Assembly: GCA_026196225.1 (NCBI GenBank)
Contig: JAPHRD010000055.1
Location: 1-32,214 of the forward strand
Source of the DNA: Motiliproteus sp.
Lineage (GTDB): Bacteria; Pseudomonadota; Gammaproteobacteria; Pseudomonadales; Balneatricaceae
DNA: 32,214 nucleotides
Reading direction: 5' to 3'
Shown here in pieces: positions 23,329 to 32,058 of this stretch. Within the stretch, counting starts at the first letter, position 1, and every line of letters begins with the position of its first letter. The position numbers were made by a program, and so were the translations under genes. Below the pieces are notes generated by a model that was given only the letters and a program-made list of their open reading frames with translations, was not told the DNA's origin and made no database searches.

Positions 23329-24921
23329 TCAAGTCTGATTAAAAATATTCTGGTGTTGATTCGACAGCGCTTTCCTATCGATTTTTCCGTTTGGATTCCT
23401 AGGCAATTTCTCAGATAGAATGCACTGTAGAGGAACCATAAAATTCGGTAACTCTTTACGGCATTTAGCGAGAATCTCTTTGCTAAGCGAATCCTTATCA
23501 ATAGTATCGCTTGGGGATGTTACTAATAGAATCCCTTGGCCTAATGTAGGATGAGGGAGTCCGAGAGCAACTGCATCATTGACCAGGCCAGAGGAATAGG
23601 CAACCTCTTCAACCTCACTTGGGCTGACACGATAGCCGGATGTTTTGATCATCTCGTCCTGGCGGCCGACGAAATAGAGATATCCCTCTTCATCAAAGCG
23701 AACACTATCTCCTGACCATACTGCAAACTCCTGGCCGGGATATCCATTTTCTGCATGCCTGAGAGGGCGGAAACGTTGCTTCGTCCGTTCTGGGTCATTC
23801 CAATATCCCTGTGCGACGAGGGGGCCTCGGTGGACTAGTTCGCCGGTCTCATGGGGGGTACACAGGGAGCCATCTTCTCTAAGCACCAGAATTTCAGTAT
23901 TAGGGATCGCTTTTCCCATAGATCCAGGTTTTCGGTCTACATCTTCGGGAGGCAGGTAGGTAGAACGAAATGCTTCAGTGAGACCATACATCAAGAAGGG
24001 CTTTGCGTCGCTGAAAATGCTTCTAAGGGAATCTAATAGTGCTTGCGGCATATGTCCGCCAGTATTGGCGAAATAGCGTATCGATGCGGCTTTCTCTTGG
24101 TTCCATTTTAGGCCGGAAATTTGCGTCCAAAGAGGAGGAACTGCCGTCAGTCCGGTAATTTTGTAGCGGTCGATCGCTTTAAGCACATCGTTGGGCAGCA
24201 GGTAATCCATCAAATAGACGCAGGCGCCTGCGGCAAAAGCGGTTGTCAGCTGACTAAGCCCTGCATCAAAGCTGAGTGGTAACAACGCAAGAATCCGGTC
24301 TTCAGAAGTATTTTCAAGGTATTGGGAAACACTTTGAGCACCAACCACCAAATTACGATGAGATAGCACAACTCCCTTTGGTTTTCCCGTACTGCCCGAA
24401 GTATACAAAATGGCCGCCATATCCATATCAGTCATCGAGTGCGCTGACTGGTTGGTATTGACCTTCTGCTGCAGTGCTTGCCAGGAAATACAATTAAGCG
24501 ATGAGTCGGATTGTTGTGGCTCGTCATCGTCTACAATCACCAAATGCTGTAAATCGTGGCACTGGGAAATCAGTGGTTGTAGCTGCTTGGCTCTAGCCTT
24601 GTTAGTTACAAGAACACGGACGTTACAATCCAGCAGAATGTGCTGTACTTGCTGCGGTTTAAGAACAGGGTTTACAGGAACAAAGCAGTTTCCTGCTTTG
24701 CTAGCAGCTAGTAGTGTTATGGCAGTTTCGAATTGTTTGGGTAGGTAGACGGCCACTCTTTCGGAGCGATTAACACCGAGATTAGAGAATCCTGCAGCTA
24801 TTTCATTCACAGAAGCACTGAGTTCAGAATAACTGAGAAATTCAGATTTATAGCAAACGGCGTTTCGCTCAGGGGCAATTTTGGCCTGTTGCTCTACAAG
24901 GTGGTGTAGCAAGTACGCCAT
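23329..24921 (-). CDS. AMP-forming acyl-CoA ligase-like enzyme, exosortase A system-associated
   Basis: 530 residues of the ANL adenylating family. The A3 phosphate loop is YTSGSTGKPKGVVLSHRN, A5 is MYGLTEAF, A7/A8 are SGDSVRFDEEGYLYFVGRQDEMIKTSGYRV, and the C-terminal catalytic lysine is in NPNGKIDRKAL. It matches TIGR03098, which occurs with the TIGR03099 decarboxylase in exosortase A polysaccharide loci. It probably activates a carboxylic or amino acid; no carrier-protein gene is seen in this window. It directly abuts the exosortase gene with no spacer. Confidence 0.93.
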   Translation of the reverse strand: MAYLLHHLVEQQAKIAPERNAVCYKSEFLSYSELSASVNEIAAGFSNLGVNRSERVAVYLPKQFETAITLLAASKAGNCFVPVNPVLKPQQVQHILLDCNVRVLVTNKARAKQLQPLISQCHDLQHLVIVDDDEPQQSDSSLNCISWQALQQKVNTNQSAHSMTDMDMAAILYTSGSTGKPKGVVLSHRNLVVGAQSVSQYLENTSEDRILALLPLSFDAGLSQLTTAFAAGACVYLMDYLLPNDVLKAIDRYKITGLTAVPPLWTQISGLKWNQEKAASIRYFANTGGHMPQALLDSLRSIFSDAKPFLMYGLTEAFRSTYLPPEDVDRKPGSMGKAIPNTEILVLREDGSLCTPHETGELVHRGPLVAQGYWNDPERTKQRFRPLRHAENGYPGQEFAVWSGDSVRFDEEGYLYFVGRQDEMIKTSGYRVSPSEVEEVAYSSGLVNDAVALGLPHPTLGQGILLVTSPSDTIDKDSLSKEILAKCRKELPNFMVPLQCILSEKLPRNPNGKIDRKALSNQHQNIFNQT

Positions 24922-26484
24922 CTACGATCCTCGATCCTTTTGTGACATATGTGGAGTTTTTGCGACGATAATATCGTCGCTGGTAATTGTCTCCCAATTG
25001 TCTCCAATAAACTGTGTTAGATGCTGCTGGGCCGTGGCTTGGTTTTCATAGTCAATTGCGATGGCGTAGAAAGTCCCGCCTCGCCCCCAGCCCATCAATT
25101 TACCCATCGCTTGGATGAGTTTGATTTTTATTGCATTTGTTTCATTCTGGCCGATCACATTGTACCAGCTTAAGATTCGACGTTTACTTCCATTTAGAGC
25201 TCGTAGTTCAAGAACATTGAATTCCTTTTTCTCAGAACCGACTTGGATCAATGTGGTATTTTTTTCAGCAACGGTCCAGTAGTCCGGTCTTTGTAAACGA
25301 TTCGTGCTATTTATCAGCTCTTTTCCTTGATCCTCAAATTGGTAGTCGGCAATGAATAGAGCGACTTCTTGTCCTCCTCGAGCACGAAAGTTCTGTTGGA
25401 AAGTACTATCAGCCCCATGGAATTTTGGGGCCCATTCAGAACTACTTTTAATCGCACTCCACTCAGATAGCTCTATTTCGATAGGTTGATTTAATACAAG
25501 ACTGGGTTTCTGAGTGAGGTTGGTTAAACCTATAAAGGATGCGCCAAATAGAATGATGGTAAACACTGAAACCCAAGCGAGTGGTTTCAATGATTTTTCA
25601 GTATTTGGTGTATCAGCTTGGTTGGTATCGAAAGATTCATTTTCGACAGGATCTTGCCAGAAACTACCAACCCAGAACATTATGGCCATGATAAAGCCGA
25701 AGAATAACCAGCCGTAGACAAGATGATCAACACCAGTGGCATACTTCATGTCAGATAGATGAGCAATCATGACGATCATGTAAGCACGAATTCCATTGGC
25801 GACAATGGGGACCATAAGTGAAGCCGCTATAAAAATAACGCGTTTCTTAGTGCTGTTGTAGGATAAATACGCATATAGCGTGCCGATGGCGAAAGAGGCG
25901 ATTAGGTAACGAATGCCGCTGCAGGCTTCCGCGACCTCAAATTTTCCAGTAGGAATTTCTATAAATAATCCATTGATATATACGGGTATGCCGGACATCT
26001 GCAAAAAGGTAACAGTGAAATCTGCGGTGATATTTTGAAGAGGTAAAGTCAATTCTTCGCCGATAGGAACCGAAAAAAGCAGGTAGATCAATGGGAAAGT
26101 GATCGTCGATGTCCAACGCCAACCCATAATCAAAAGGGTAAATAGAGGAATCTGTATTACGGTTGCTAATTGAGCGATAGCCATCACATCAACTGCAACA
26201 GCCATTAGCCAAATAAGTGAATTCCCTATTATAAGAACAGCCGCAGGCCAGCATGGAGTTGTAGGCTTGTGCTTTAGTGCCAATCTTTTTCTCCAGATTA
26301 GCCAAGCACTTAGCAATGGAATAATCGCGCCATGGGCGTAAGTATCTGATCTCATCCAGATATCGGTCATGGACACTAACGTTGGCCAATAGGTAATTAG
26401 CCACAATACACCCGTAAGAGTCAGAACTAGTAGTGCCTTATTGGGCGCTACAACTATGCTTGAATCATCAGTATTCTGGAGCAT
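24922..26484 (-). CDS. xrtA: Exosortase A fused to EpsI (XrtA-EpsI)
   Basis: 520 residues from ATG 26484. The open frame reaches a TTG at 26523 inside the upstream gene; ATG 26484 starts 7 bases after that gene's stop and is preferred. Residues about 15-275 form the polytopic exosortase domain with about eight helices. The catalytic Cys-Arg-His set is visible: C188 (EACSGIRYL), R233 (NGIRAYMIV) and H254 (DHLVYGWL). After another helix (about 303-320), residues 331-520 form the periplasmic EpsI (DUF3485) domain. Exosortases cleave and process PEP-CTERM proteins at the inner membrane alongside polysaccharide export. EpsI can be fused or separate; here it is fused. No PEP-CTERM substrate was found in the window. 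Confidence 0.93.
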   Translation of the reverse strand: MLQNTDDSSIVVAPNKALLVLTLTGVLWLITYWPTLVSMTDIWMRSDTYAHGAIIPLLSAWLIWRKRLALKHKPTTPCWPAAVLIIGNSLIWLMAVAVDVMAIAQLATVIQIPLFTLLIMGWRWTSTITFPLIYLLFSVPIGEELTLPLQNITADFTVTFLQMSGIPVYINGLFIEIPTGKFEVAEACSGIRYLIASFAIGTLYAYLSYNSTKKRVIFIAASLMVPIVANGIRAYMIVMIAHLSDMKYATGVDHLVYGWLFFGFIMAIMFWVGSFWQDPVENESFDTNQADTPNTEKSLKPLAWVSVFTIILFGASFIGLTNLTQKPSLVLNQPIEIELSEWSAIKSSSEWAPKFHGADSTFQQNFRARGGQEVALFIADYQFEDQGKELINSTNRLQRPDYWTVAEKNTTLIQVGSEKKEFNVLELRALNGSKRRILSWYNVIGQNETNAIKIKLIQAMGKLMGWGRGGTFYAIAIDYENQATAQQHLTQFIGDNWETITSDDIIVAKTPHMSQKDRGS

Positions 26485-26491
26485 AGCTTGG

Positions 26492-27520
26492 TTACCCGAG
26501 GTGTTTTGAAAGTATTGGACCAATTATCTGAGACACTTTTAGGGGAAGCTTTTTCCATGTCTTGATGAAATATTTGTATTTTGGGTTGTTTGGATTGAGA
26601 TCGGGTAGAGAATCTGCCTTAACTAGATGATACTCGTAGCACAGTGGTTCTGGCTTGAATCCCCAGTGGCGTTTGTAATTGTAAGGCCCGCTGTCAATTT
26701 TGCTGCGACCAAAATCATACACCCGGATATTATCTTTATTGGCTCGGCACATCTGATCCCAATACATAAAATCCATCGATTTTAACTGTCTGGATTCAGG
26801 GATACTGCCAGCGTAATAGGGCAGTATTTCATCTTTGTAAAAGAATGACATCAAGGCACTAGTAGGCTTACCGTCATTGGTGACAGAAAGCACTTCGCAA
26901 TGTTCGCCAAATTCATTATGGAGTAGTTCGAAAAAACGAAGGGGAAAGACGGGCGTACCCAGATTCCTGACGCTTTCAGAATACATCTGGTAAAACAAAT
27001 TCAGATCACAGTTCAGCTGCGTCTCGGGCGCATTTTTTAATGATTGACGAATAACGGCTCGTTGCTTCCGCTTCATCGCCATGAGGTTGTCTTCGTCTTC
27101 ACCATCTAGCTCTTTTCTGAACGTGGCGTGGACGCTTTTGCTGGGCCAATTGTTGGTTTTGGCTTCTTTATGTCGGAGTTCTAGATAGTCAACCTGAAGA
27201 TCTTCTGATAGGTCTTTGGCTGCGGATAACAGCGCTTCAGTTGCCTCTGCAGTGTTTGAAGCAACTCCGCCGTAGACGCAGAACGGAGTGGAAACCAGAG
27301 AATGGCCGAAAAGTAGGCTTTTCACTTCAACCAGTGGAAGGATCGCCTGGATCCCTTCGGAATCTTTAGCGTAGAGATAGTGAGTTTTGTGGCCAAAGGC
27401 ATGCTCAATCACATTTTTCCAGCCAGATAGGTGAAAGAAGGTGGCTTCAGGACATGCTTTAACAAAATCGTCCCACAGAGAATGCTGTTCTGATCGTAGT
27501 TGTTCTATGGAGATCGCCAC
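26492..27520 (-). CDS. FemAB-related protein, PEP-CTERM/exosortase system-associated
   Basis: 342 residues with the double GNAT-like fold of FemAB peptidyltransferases. Segments include FFHLSGWKNVIEHAFGHKTHYLYA, LPLVEVKSLLFGHSLVSTPFCVYGG, and YYAGSIPESRQLKSMDFMYWDQM with DFGRSKIDSGPYNYKRHWGF near the end. It fits TIGR03019. Members are proposed to transfer amino acids from aminoacyl-tRNA, but the acceptor in these loci is not known. It precedes the exosortase gene by 7 bases and follows the large fusion gene after a 148-base gap. Confidence 0.9.
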   Translation of the reverse strand: MAISIEQLRSEQHSLWDDFVKACPEATFFHLSGWKNVIEHAFGHKTHYLYAKDSEGIQAILPLVEVKSLLFGHSLVSTPFCVYGGVASNTAEATEALLSAAKDLSEDLQVDYLELRHKEAKTNNWPSKSVHATFRKELDGEDEDNLMAMKRKQRAVIRQSLKNAPETQLNCDLNLFYQMYSESVRNLGTPVFPLRFFELLHNEFGEHCEVLSVTNDGKPTSALMSFFYKDEILPYYAGSIPESRQLKSMDFMYWDQMCRANKDNIRVYDFGRSKIDSGPYNYKRHWGFKPEPLCYEYHLVKADSLPDLNPNNPKYKYFIKTWKKLPLKVSQIIGPILSKHLG

Positions 27521-27668
27521 AAAAAATCCTTTTCTTTCTTAAGATGGATAGCTGGTCGTAATACCCAGTAGGCCATTAATGAATATTAACGCGATTAAAC
27601 CCCAAACCTTAAGTATGGTGAGACGAAATATTATCGTTTTTGAGGGGCAGGTTCTTTGCTATATGTCA

Positions 27669-30600
27669 TTATTTGGCGAAGATACTACAGGAAACCTCTT
27701 TATGAGTGTCAATTTCAGAAAAATTCAATGCATATTCCGTGACACTACCGGTCGATAATGGTTGAGACTTCGAACAAGAAACTGCTATTTGATCCCGGCG
27801 TGAGGTGCTGATAATTCTTAAGCGATGTAGGGGCTTGTTCAGCTTAAAATCGATGGGATAATCTTTAAATCCGGTTGGTAGAAATAGTGTCGCTGATTCT
27901 GATGTCATAACACCGGTGACTTTTTTGTGGGATGTTTGAAGTTCTTGAATTTTCCCTTTGGCTGGCTGATCAATAGATGGGGAAAGCACCACTAGAAAAC
28001 GGTCTTCCAATTGTTGAGTCGAAGGCTGGAATTCAATTCGCCATTTTCCGTTATCAAACCAAGGGGATTGTTTACTGCCAGAGCTATGATTTTCTCCGTT
28101 AAGATCCCTGTCGTCTCCGTCGTTTTCAACGTAGTACTGAAAGTCTTTACCACCAATGAGACGTGTTTTCCCAGAACGCGGCAAAATCCGGTTTACGGTC
28201 AGATAACCCTTTTCGTTTTCAATCAGTACGTCTTTTTCTGACGATTCCAGAATGCCATTATTCGATTCGCCTAATAGAACTTGAGCCGATTCTAAAATAG
28301 GTTTGTTCATGGCGTGCAATAACCATTTTTTGGTGTAACCTGGACTAGTTGAATTGATATAGTCATAAATAAGTAACCGGTCTTCGTCATGCAAATAGAG
28401 AAACTGGCGAGAAACTTTCCGAATTTTTCCTCCCAAATTATTCTCGTCATATTCCTTATTGTTGTACGCGCCGGTCAAGTCAAATGATAGATAAGAAAAA
28501 CTGTCAATGTGTGTTTGTTGGTCTAGCAATTCTCCCCCTTCTAAGTGCATGCCTTCTCGGTAATTCTGAGTCCACCGTTCCAGGTTAGAAATACTATTAC
28601 TGGTGGGTAGCACAACTCTCTGGCCTCCGTCGCTAACCTCACTATCAAGACTTGCAATATGCTCATTGGGACGCATGATTAGCAATGTGTTTTTTGCCAC
28701 GCTACGAATGGAATAATTCAATCGATTGGGAGAAGTGAAATTACCATAGGTGCTGCTATTTATGGCTAGCGGAGCGCCTTTGTAGATGGAGAAATGGCCA
28801 GCATCATAGTGGCCGTGCTGGGAAAATATATGGCCGGCTTTAAAGCTGATAAATGTATCTTCGGGTCCCCATCCATTTCGTATATAGCCGAGGTTCATTG
28901 CGTGGCGGCCAAATAACTTGAAATTGGAGAGGTAGGGAGACAGACTTTCTAGTGTTCCGTCTCCCACTGGGGCGATGCTTGGATCATTGAAAAGTAGAAA
29001 GCCCCAGCGATAGCTTCGGTAATAACTTTCTGCACGGTGTAAGCGCTGTAAATATACTGAGTAACCTGCAAGCACCGGGTCCTGGTTGATTTGAGCGACT
29101 AGGTCGATAAAACGTCGCGTTTCATCTTTCAGATCAACTCGAGATCCTTCGTCCCCTAATCCTTCTACTCTATTGTCTGGTCGTGTGGCGTAGATTGACC
29201 AGTGTGCTACTTTAGCGAGTGCTGATTTCACTCGTTGAGCCTCGGTGCTTTGTTCTAGGCCATTACTATAGGCTGCTCCAGCCAGTGCTAGCAGCATCGC
29301 TCGGTTCTGGATCCAGTAGTTGTAACCCTCTGGCCAGGCTTCGGTGGTTTCGAGTATTGCAATAGCCTCTAAGAAGTGTCCTTGTGCTCGTTGACGCAGT
29401 GATCGGAGATCCTTATCTGAGCCATCCAGTGCTACTGCAGTTATCCAAGCCGTAGCGGCTAGGCTGACACGTCCATGCCATGCGGCAGCATTGGATTTAT
29501 CCAGTTCCAGTAAAGTTTGTTTAAGTCCTTCCCTGAGAGAGGCGTTGATTGAAATTCTTTCTCTAGTTCGCCCTTCAAAATGTTCTGCTAGCAAGTCATA
29601 AGCTAGTGCCAACTGCCAAATGTTACCGTAGGTACCCTGAGGTTTAGGGGAAACTAATTTGAACCCGACCATCTTATTAACAAGACTGTTGGGTAGTTGC
29701 CTCTTACCCTGACTGAGCAGGCAGACTGTTTCAAACAAGAGATCGCTGGCCCCACAGGAAGAGAGATAATCGATACCATTGCTCTGGTATTGTTGGATTC
29801 TGGATTTGATCAACTGCTGTCGTTTCAATGCATCCTGATGTCTGAGTTGAGGTAGCAATATTCTGGGATGCTGGTTTGCCAAAGTACCATCCAAAGGAGT
29901 GTCTCGGTATTTCTGAGGCGGAGCAAGAATTTGTGTGATCATTTCTGATTGTACACCGAGAGCATTTGTACCTTTCAGCATCAACTGTTTTGGTGTTAAT
30001 TGGTAGCTGTTTAGTAGGTAAAAAAATGAAGCGGCTGCGAAAACTATGACAGCCATCGAAGTACCTACAAAGAGAGTTCCCCAAGGGACATCTAAAGCGA
30101 TTTTTTCTGTTGTTGATTGATCTGGTTTTACAAAACACAGCCACATAACTAAGTAGAACAGGAATGAGATTCTGGGGTCGTCGAAGACGTTGTCAAAGAT
30201 ACCAATCACTAGAAAACCACCGAGCCCACAGAGCAGCAGTAAGCTGACTTTGCTTCCTTTCTGGGCGTTGTTTTTTAGCCGAACTATCATAAATAAAAGT
30301 ACTAATATGAAGGCTATAAGACCAAGAATACCCCCTTCAAAATAGGCAGAGACCCAAATGTTTTTTACGTGCCATGAAAGGTGATTTCCAGCAGATACAA
30401 ACCAATTGTCTGATCCGTTGCTGAAGCTTGAGTTACTAAGCAAGTTAGTACCGTGGGCATCCAAGAGTTCTACATTATCGATATCGATAGGTGTACCGAT
30501 ACCACGGTTAAGTAGAGATATCTCAATAGGACGTGCCCACCAAAGTCTGCTTGCTTTGGTGTGGTCGGTATCAATTACAGTCTGATAGGCTCCCCATTCT

Positions 30601-31994
30601 CCTCGTTCCTCTTGGCTTAGTTTGATTCCTCGCCAGCTACATTCAGGCGAAGAGCGCAAAATGTTTCGCTCACAGATCTCAACAAGAAGTTTTTCGGGTG
30701 TTTGGTTCCAACTCCTTAAATTAAGTTTGAGCTGAAATGGTCCTTGTGGAATATTGCTAAATCGCTGTCGTACATACAAATCCCCACTGTCATCACTGGG
30801 GGAAAATCTGACGAAACTATTGTCTGCTTCATGGAGAAGATCGGCGCTAGCCAATAGCGAACCTTCGGGGATACGCGCTCTATAATAGGCTGGAAAACGG
30901 CCTTTTCCTTCTCCGATAAGAACACTCATCGGTCCATCGGTCATCACCTTTGTTGCTGTTTGCCAGTGGCTAAGTCGGGTTTTAAGATCTTCAGCGACAT
31001 GACTTAAGCGCTCTTTGCTAAAATTGCCGGTAATAATTGGGGTAACTACAATTCCAGCGACAGTGATAAGTGCAATTAGAGTTTTTCGGGACGTAAATGA
31101 TGTTACACGTCCTCGAATTAATTGCGGGGCAATAAACATCGTGCCCAAAATGATAAGTAGCGCTATATAGTTGGCTCTAGAAAAGGTGACAATAAAGGTA
31201 TAGAGAGCTCCGGCAAAGAGCGCTAGTCCGAATAATCGAAAGACCCAGTGCTTACTCCAGATAAAGCTAAGTGCAAAGAAGGGGATCGAAAGGGCAAGGT
31301 ATGCATCGAGAAAAGCGCCTCCGATATGCATGCCGCTAAAGAGCCCTGTAGTACGGTACTGTGCACTATAGTCAAATAGTCCGATTAGTACCGAACGCTC
31401 CCAAACAACCGATGCAATACAAAGACAAAGACCGGTTAAAAGGCCGATGCCTATTTTACGGTAGCAGTTGATATCTTGATTGCTAGCTTTTATCAGTACT
31501 GGAAAGAGGGCTAGCGCTTCCCAGAAGCCTTTGCTGCCACGCAGCGCTGAAGTGCTATCCAGATAAGTAGAAAGGAAACCTGCTTCACTGATATACCCAG
31601 GAATCAAACCGCGCACCAATACTAGGGTCTGCCAGGCGATCAAGACCAAAATGAATTTATAGCTTATTGAGCTTCTATCATTGAGGCGAAACGCATAGTT
31701 TCCATGCCACAGTGCAACAGCGATTGTGAGTAAAACCAGATGGTCAAATTCTGTCCATAGATAGCGCCCCGTCCATGGGGAAAGATCCAAAATGGGTATC
31801 ATAGCCGGCAGTACGATCAACCAAGCAGCGGGAAATGCTATCAACAAGCCAAGGTAAGCTAGGTAAAAAATTGATAAACCGACAGTTGAGAATGGAAAAT
31901 GATAAAGCTGGAAAGCAATTAGCACCAATAAACCTATGGCTAATAGTTTGCCAGTGATAGGCAATAAGGCGTCGGTTTTAAGCATCCTTTGCAT
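27669..31994 (-). CDS. O-antigen ligase/polymerase fused to heparinase II/III-like lyase domain
   Basis: 1441 residues. Residues about 15-375 form roughly ten membrane helices with a Wzy_C-like core (VTFSRANYIALLIIL; a LIGEGKGRF loop near 359-367). Residues about 395-540 are a soluble beta-rich insert (DLYVRQRFSNIPQGPFQLKL...IDIDNVELLD...NLLSNSSFSNGSDNW) that resembles a carbohydrate-binding jelly roll. The Wzy_C part then resumes (WHVKNIWVSAYFEGGILGLIAF, 541-562), with further helices near 583-623 and a last helix at 640-662. A periplasmic alpha-helical region (about 700-1030, WPEGYNYWIQNRAMLLALAGAAY) and a heparinase II/III-like region (about 1040-1400) follow, with QHGHYDAGHFSIYKGAPLAIN at 1059-1079 as the likely catalytic centre. 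It opens the exosortase A locus behind a good promoter. Polymer assembly plus cleavage is inferred. Confidence 0.88.
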   Translation of the reverse strand: MQRMLKTDALLPITGKLLAIGLLVLIAFQLYHFPFSTVGLSIFYLAYLGLLIAFPAAWLIVLPAMIPILDLSPWTGRYLWTEFDHLVLLTIAVALWHGNYAFRLNDRSSISYKFILVLIAWQTLVLVRGLIPGYISEAGFLSTYLDSTSALRGSKGFWEALALFPVLIKASNQDINCYRKIGIGLLTGLCLCIASVVWERSVLIGLFDYSAQYRTTGLFSGMHIGGAFLDAYLALSIPFFALSFIWSKHWVFRLFGLALFAGALYTFIVTFSRANYIALLIILGTMFIAPQLIRGRVTSFTSRKTLIALITVAGIVVTPIITGNFSKERLSHVAEDLKTRLSHWQTATKVMTDGPMSVLIGEGKGRFPAYYRARIPEGSLLASADLLHEADNSFVRFSPSDDSGDLYVRQRFSNIPQGPFQLKLNLRSWNQTPEKLLVEICERNILRSSPECSWRGIKLSQEERGEWGAYQTVIDTDHTKASRLWWARPIEISLLNRGIGTPIDIDNVELLDAHGTNLLSNSSFSNGSDNWFVSAGNHLSWHVKNIWVSAYFEGGILGLIAFILVLLFMIVRLKNNAQKGSKVSLLLLCGLGGFLVIGIFDNVFDDPRISFLFYLVMWLCFVKPDQSTTEKIALDVPWGTLFVGTSMAVIVFAAASFFYLLNSYQLTPKQLMLKGTNALGVQSEMITQILAPPQKYRDTPLDGTLANQHPRILLPQLRHQDALKRQQLIKSRIQQYQSNGIDYLSSCGASDLLFETVCLLSQGKRQLPNSLVNKMVGFKLVSPKPQGTYGNIWQLALAYDLLAEHFEGRTRERISINASLREGLKQTLLELDKSNAAAWHGRVSLAATAWITAVALDGSDKDLRSLRQRAQGHFLEAIAILETTEAWPEGYNYWIQNRAMLLALAGAAYSNGLEQSTEAQRVKSALAKVAHWSIYATRPDNRVEGLGDEGSRVDLKDETRRFIDLVAQINQDPVLAGYSVYLQRLHRAESYYRSYRWGFLLFNDPSIAPVGDGTLESLSPYLSNFKLFGRHAMNLGYIRNGWGPEDTFISFKAGHIFSQHGHYDAGHFSIYKGAPLAINSSTYGNFTSPNRLNYSIRSVAKNTLLIMRPNEHIASLDSEVSDGGQRVVLPTSNSISNLERWTQNYREGMHLEGGELLDQQTHIDSFSYLSFDLTGAYNNKEYDENNLGGKIRKVSRQFLYLHDEDRLLIYDYINSTSPGYTKKWLLHAMNKPILESAQVLLGESNNGILESSEKDVLIENEKGYLTVNRILPRSGKTRLIGGKDFQYYVENDGDDRDLNGENHSSGSKQSPWFDNGKWRIEFQPSTQQLEDRFLVVLSPSIDQPAKGKIQELQTSHKKVTGVMTSESATLFLPTGFKDYPIDFKLNKPLHRLRIISTSRRDQIAVSCSKSQPLSTGSVTEYALNFSEIDTHKEVSCSIFAK

Positions 31995-32028
31995 CAGCCG
32001 TCTGCTCCAGCAATTTGTTGAGGGTTAA

Positions 32029-32058
32029 ATTATGCCGCTCAACACACTTCACTGTAAA
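32029..32058 (-). promoter_or_regulatory. Sigma70-like promoter of the polysaccharide locus
   Basis: On the minus strand, TTTACA (32058-32053) and CATAAT (32034-32029) each match five of six consensus bases and are separated by 18 bases. It lies 35 bases upstream of the ATG at 31994; GGAG lies 10 bases before that ATG. The remaining sequence to the window end holds no convincing gene. Confidence 0.6.

Noticed and set aside
26485-26523. TTG-started extension of the exosortase
   Set aside because: It would overlap the FemAB-like gene; ATG 26484 follows that stop by 7 bases and gives a normal N-terminus.
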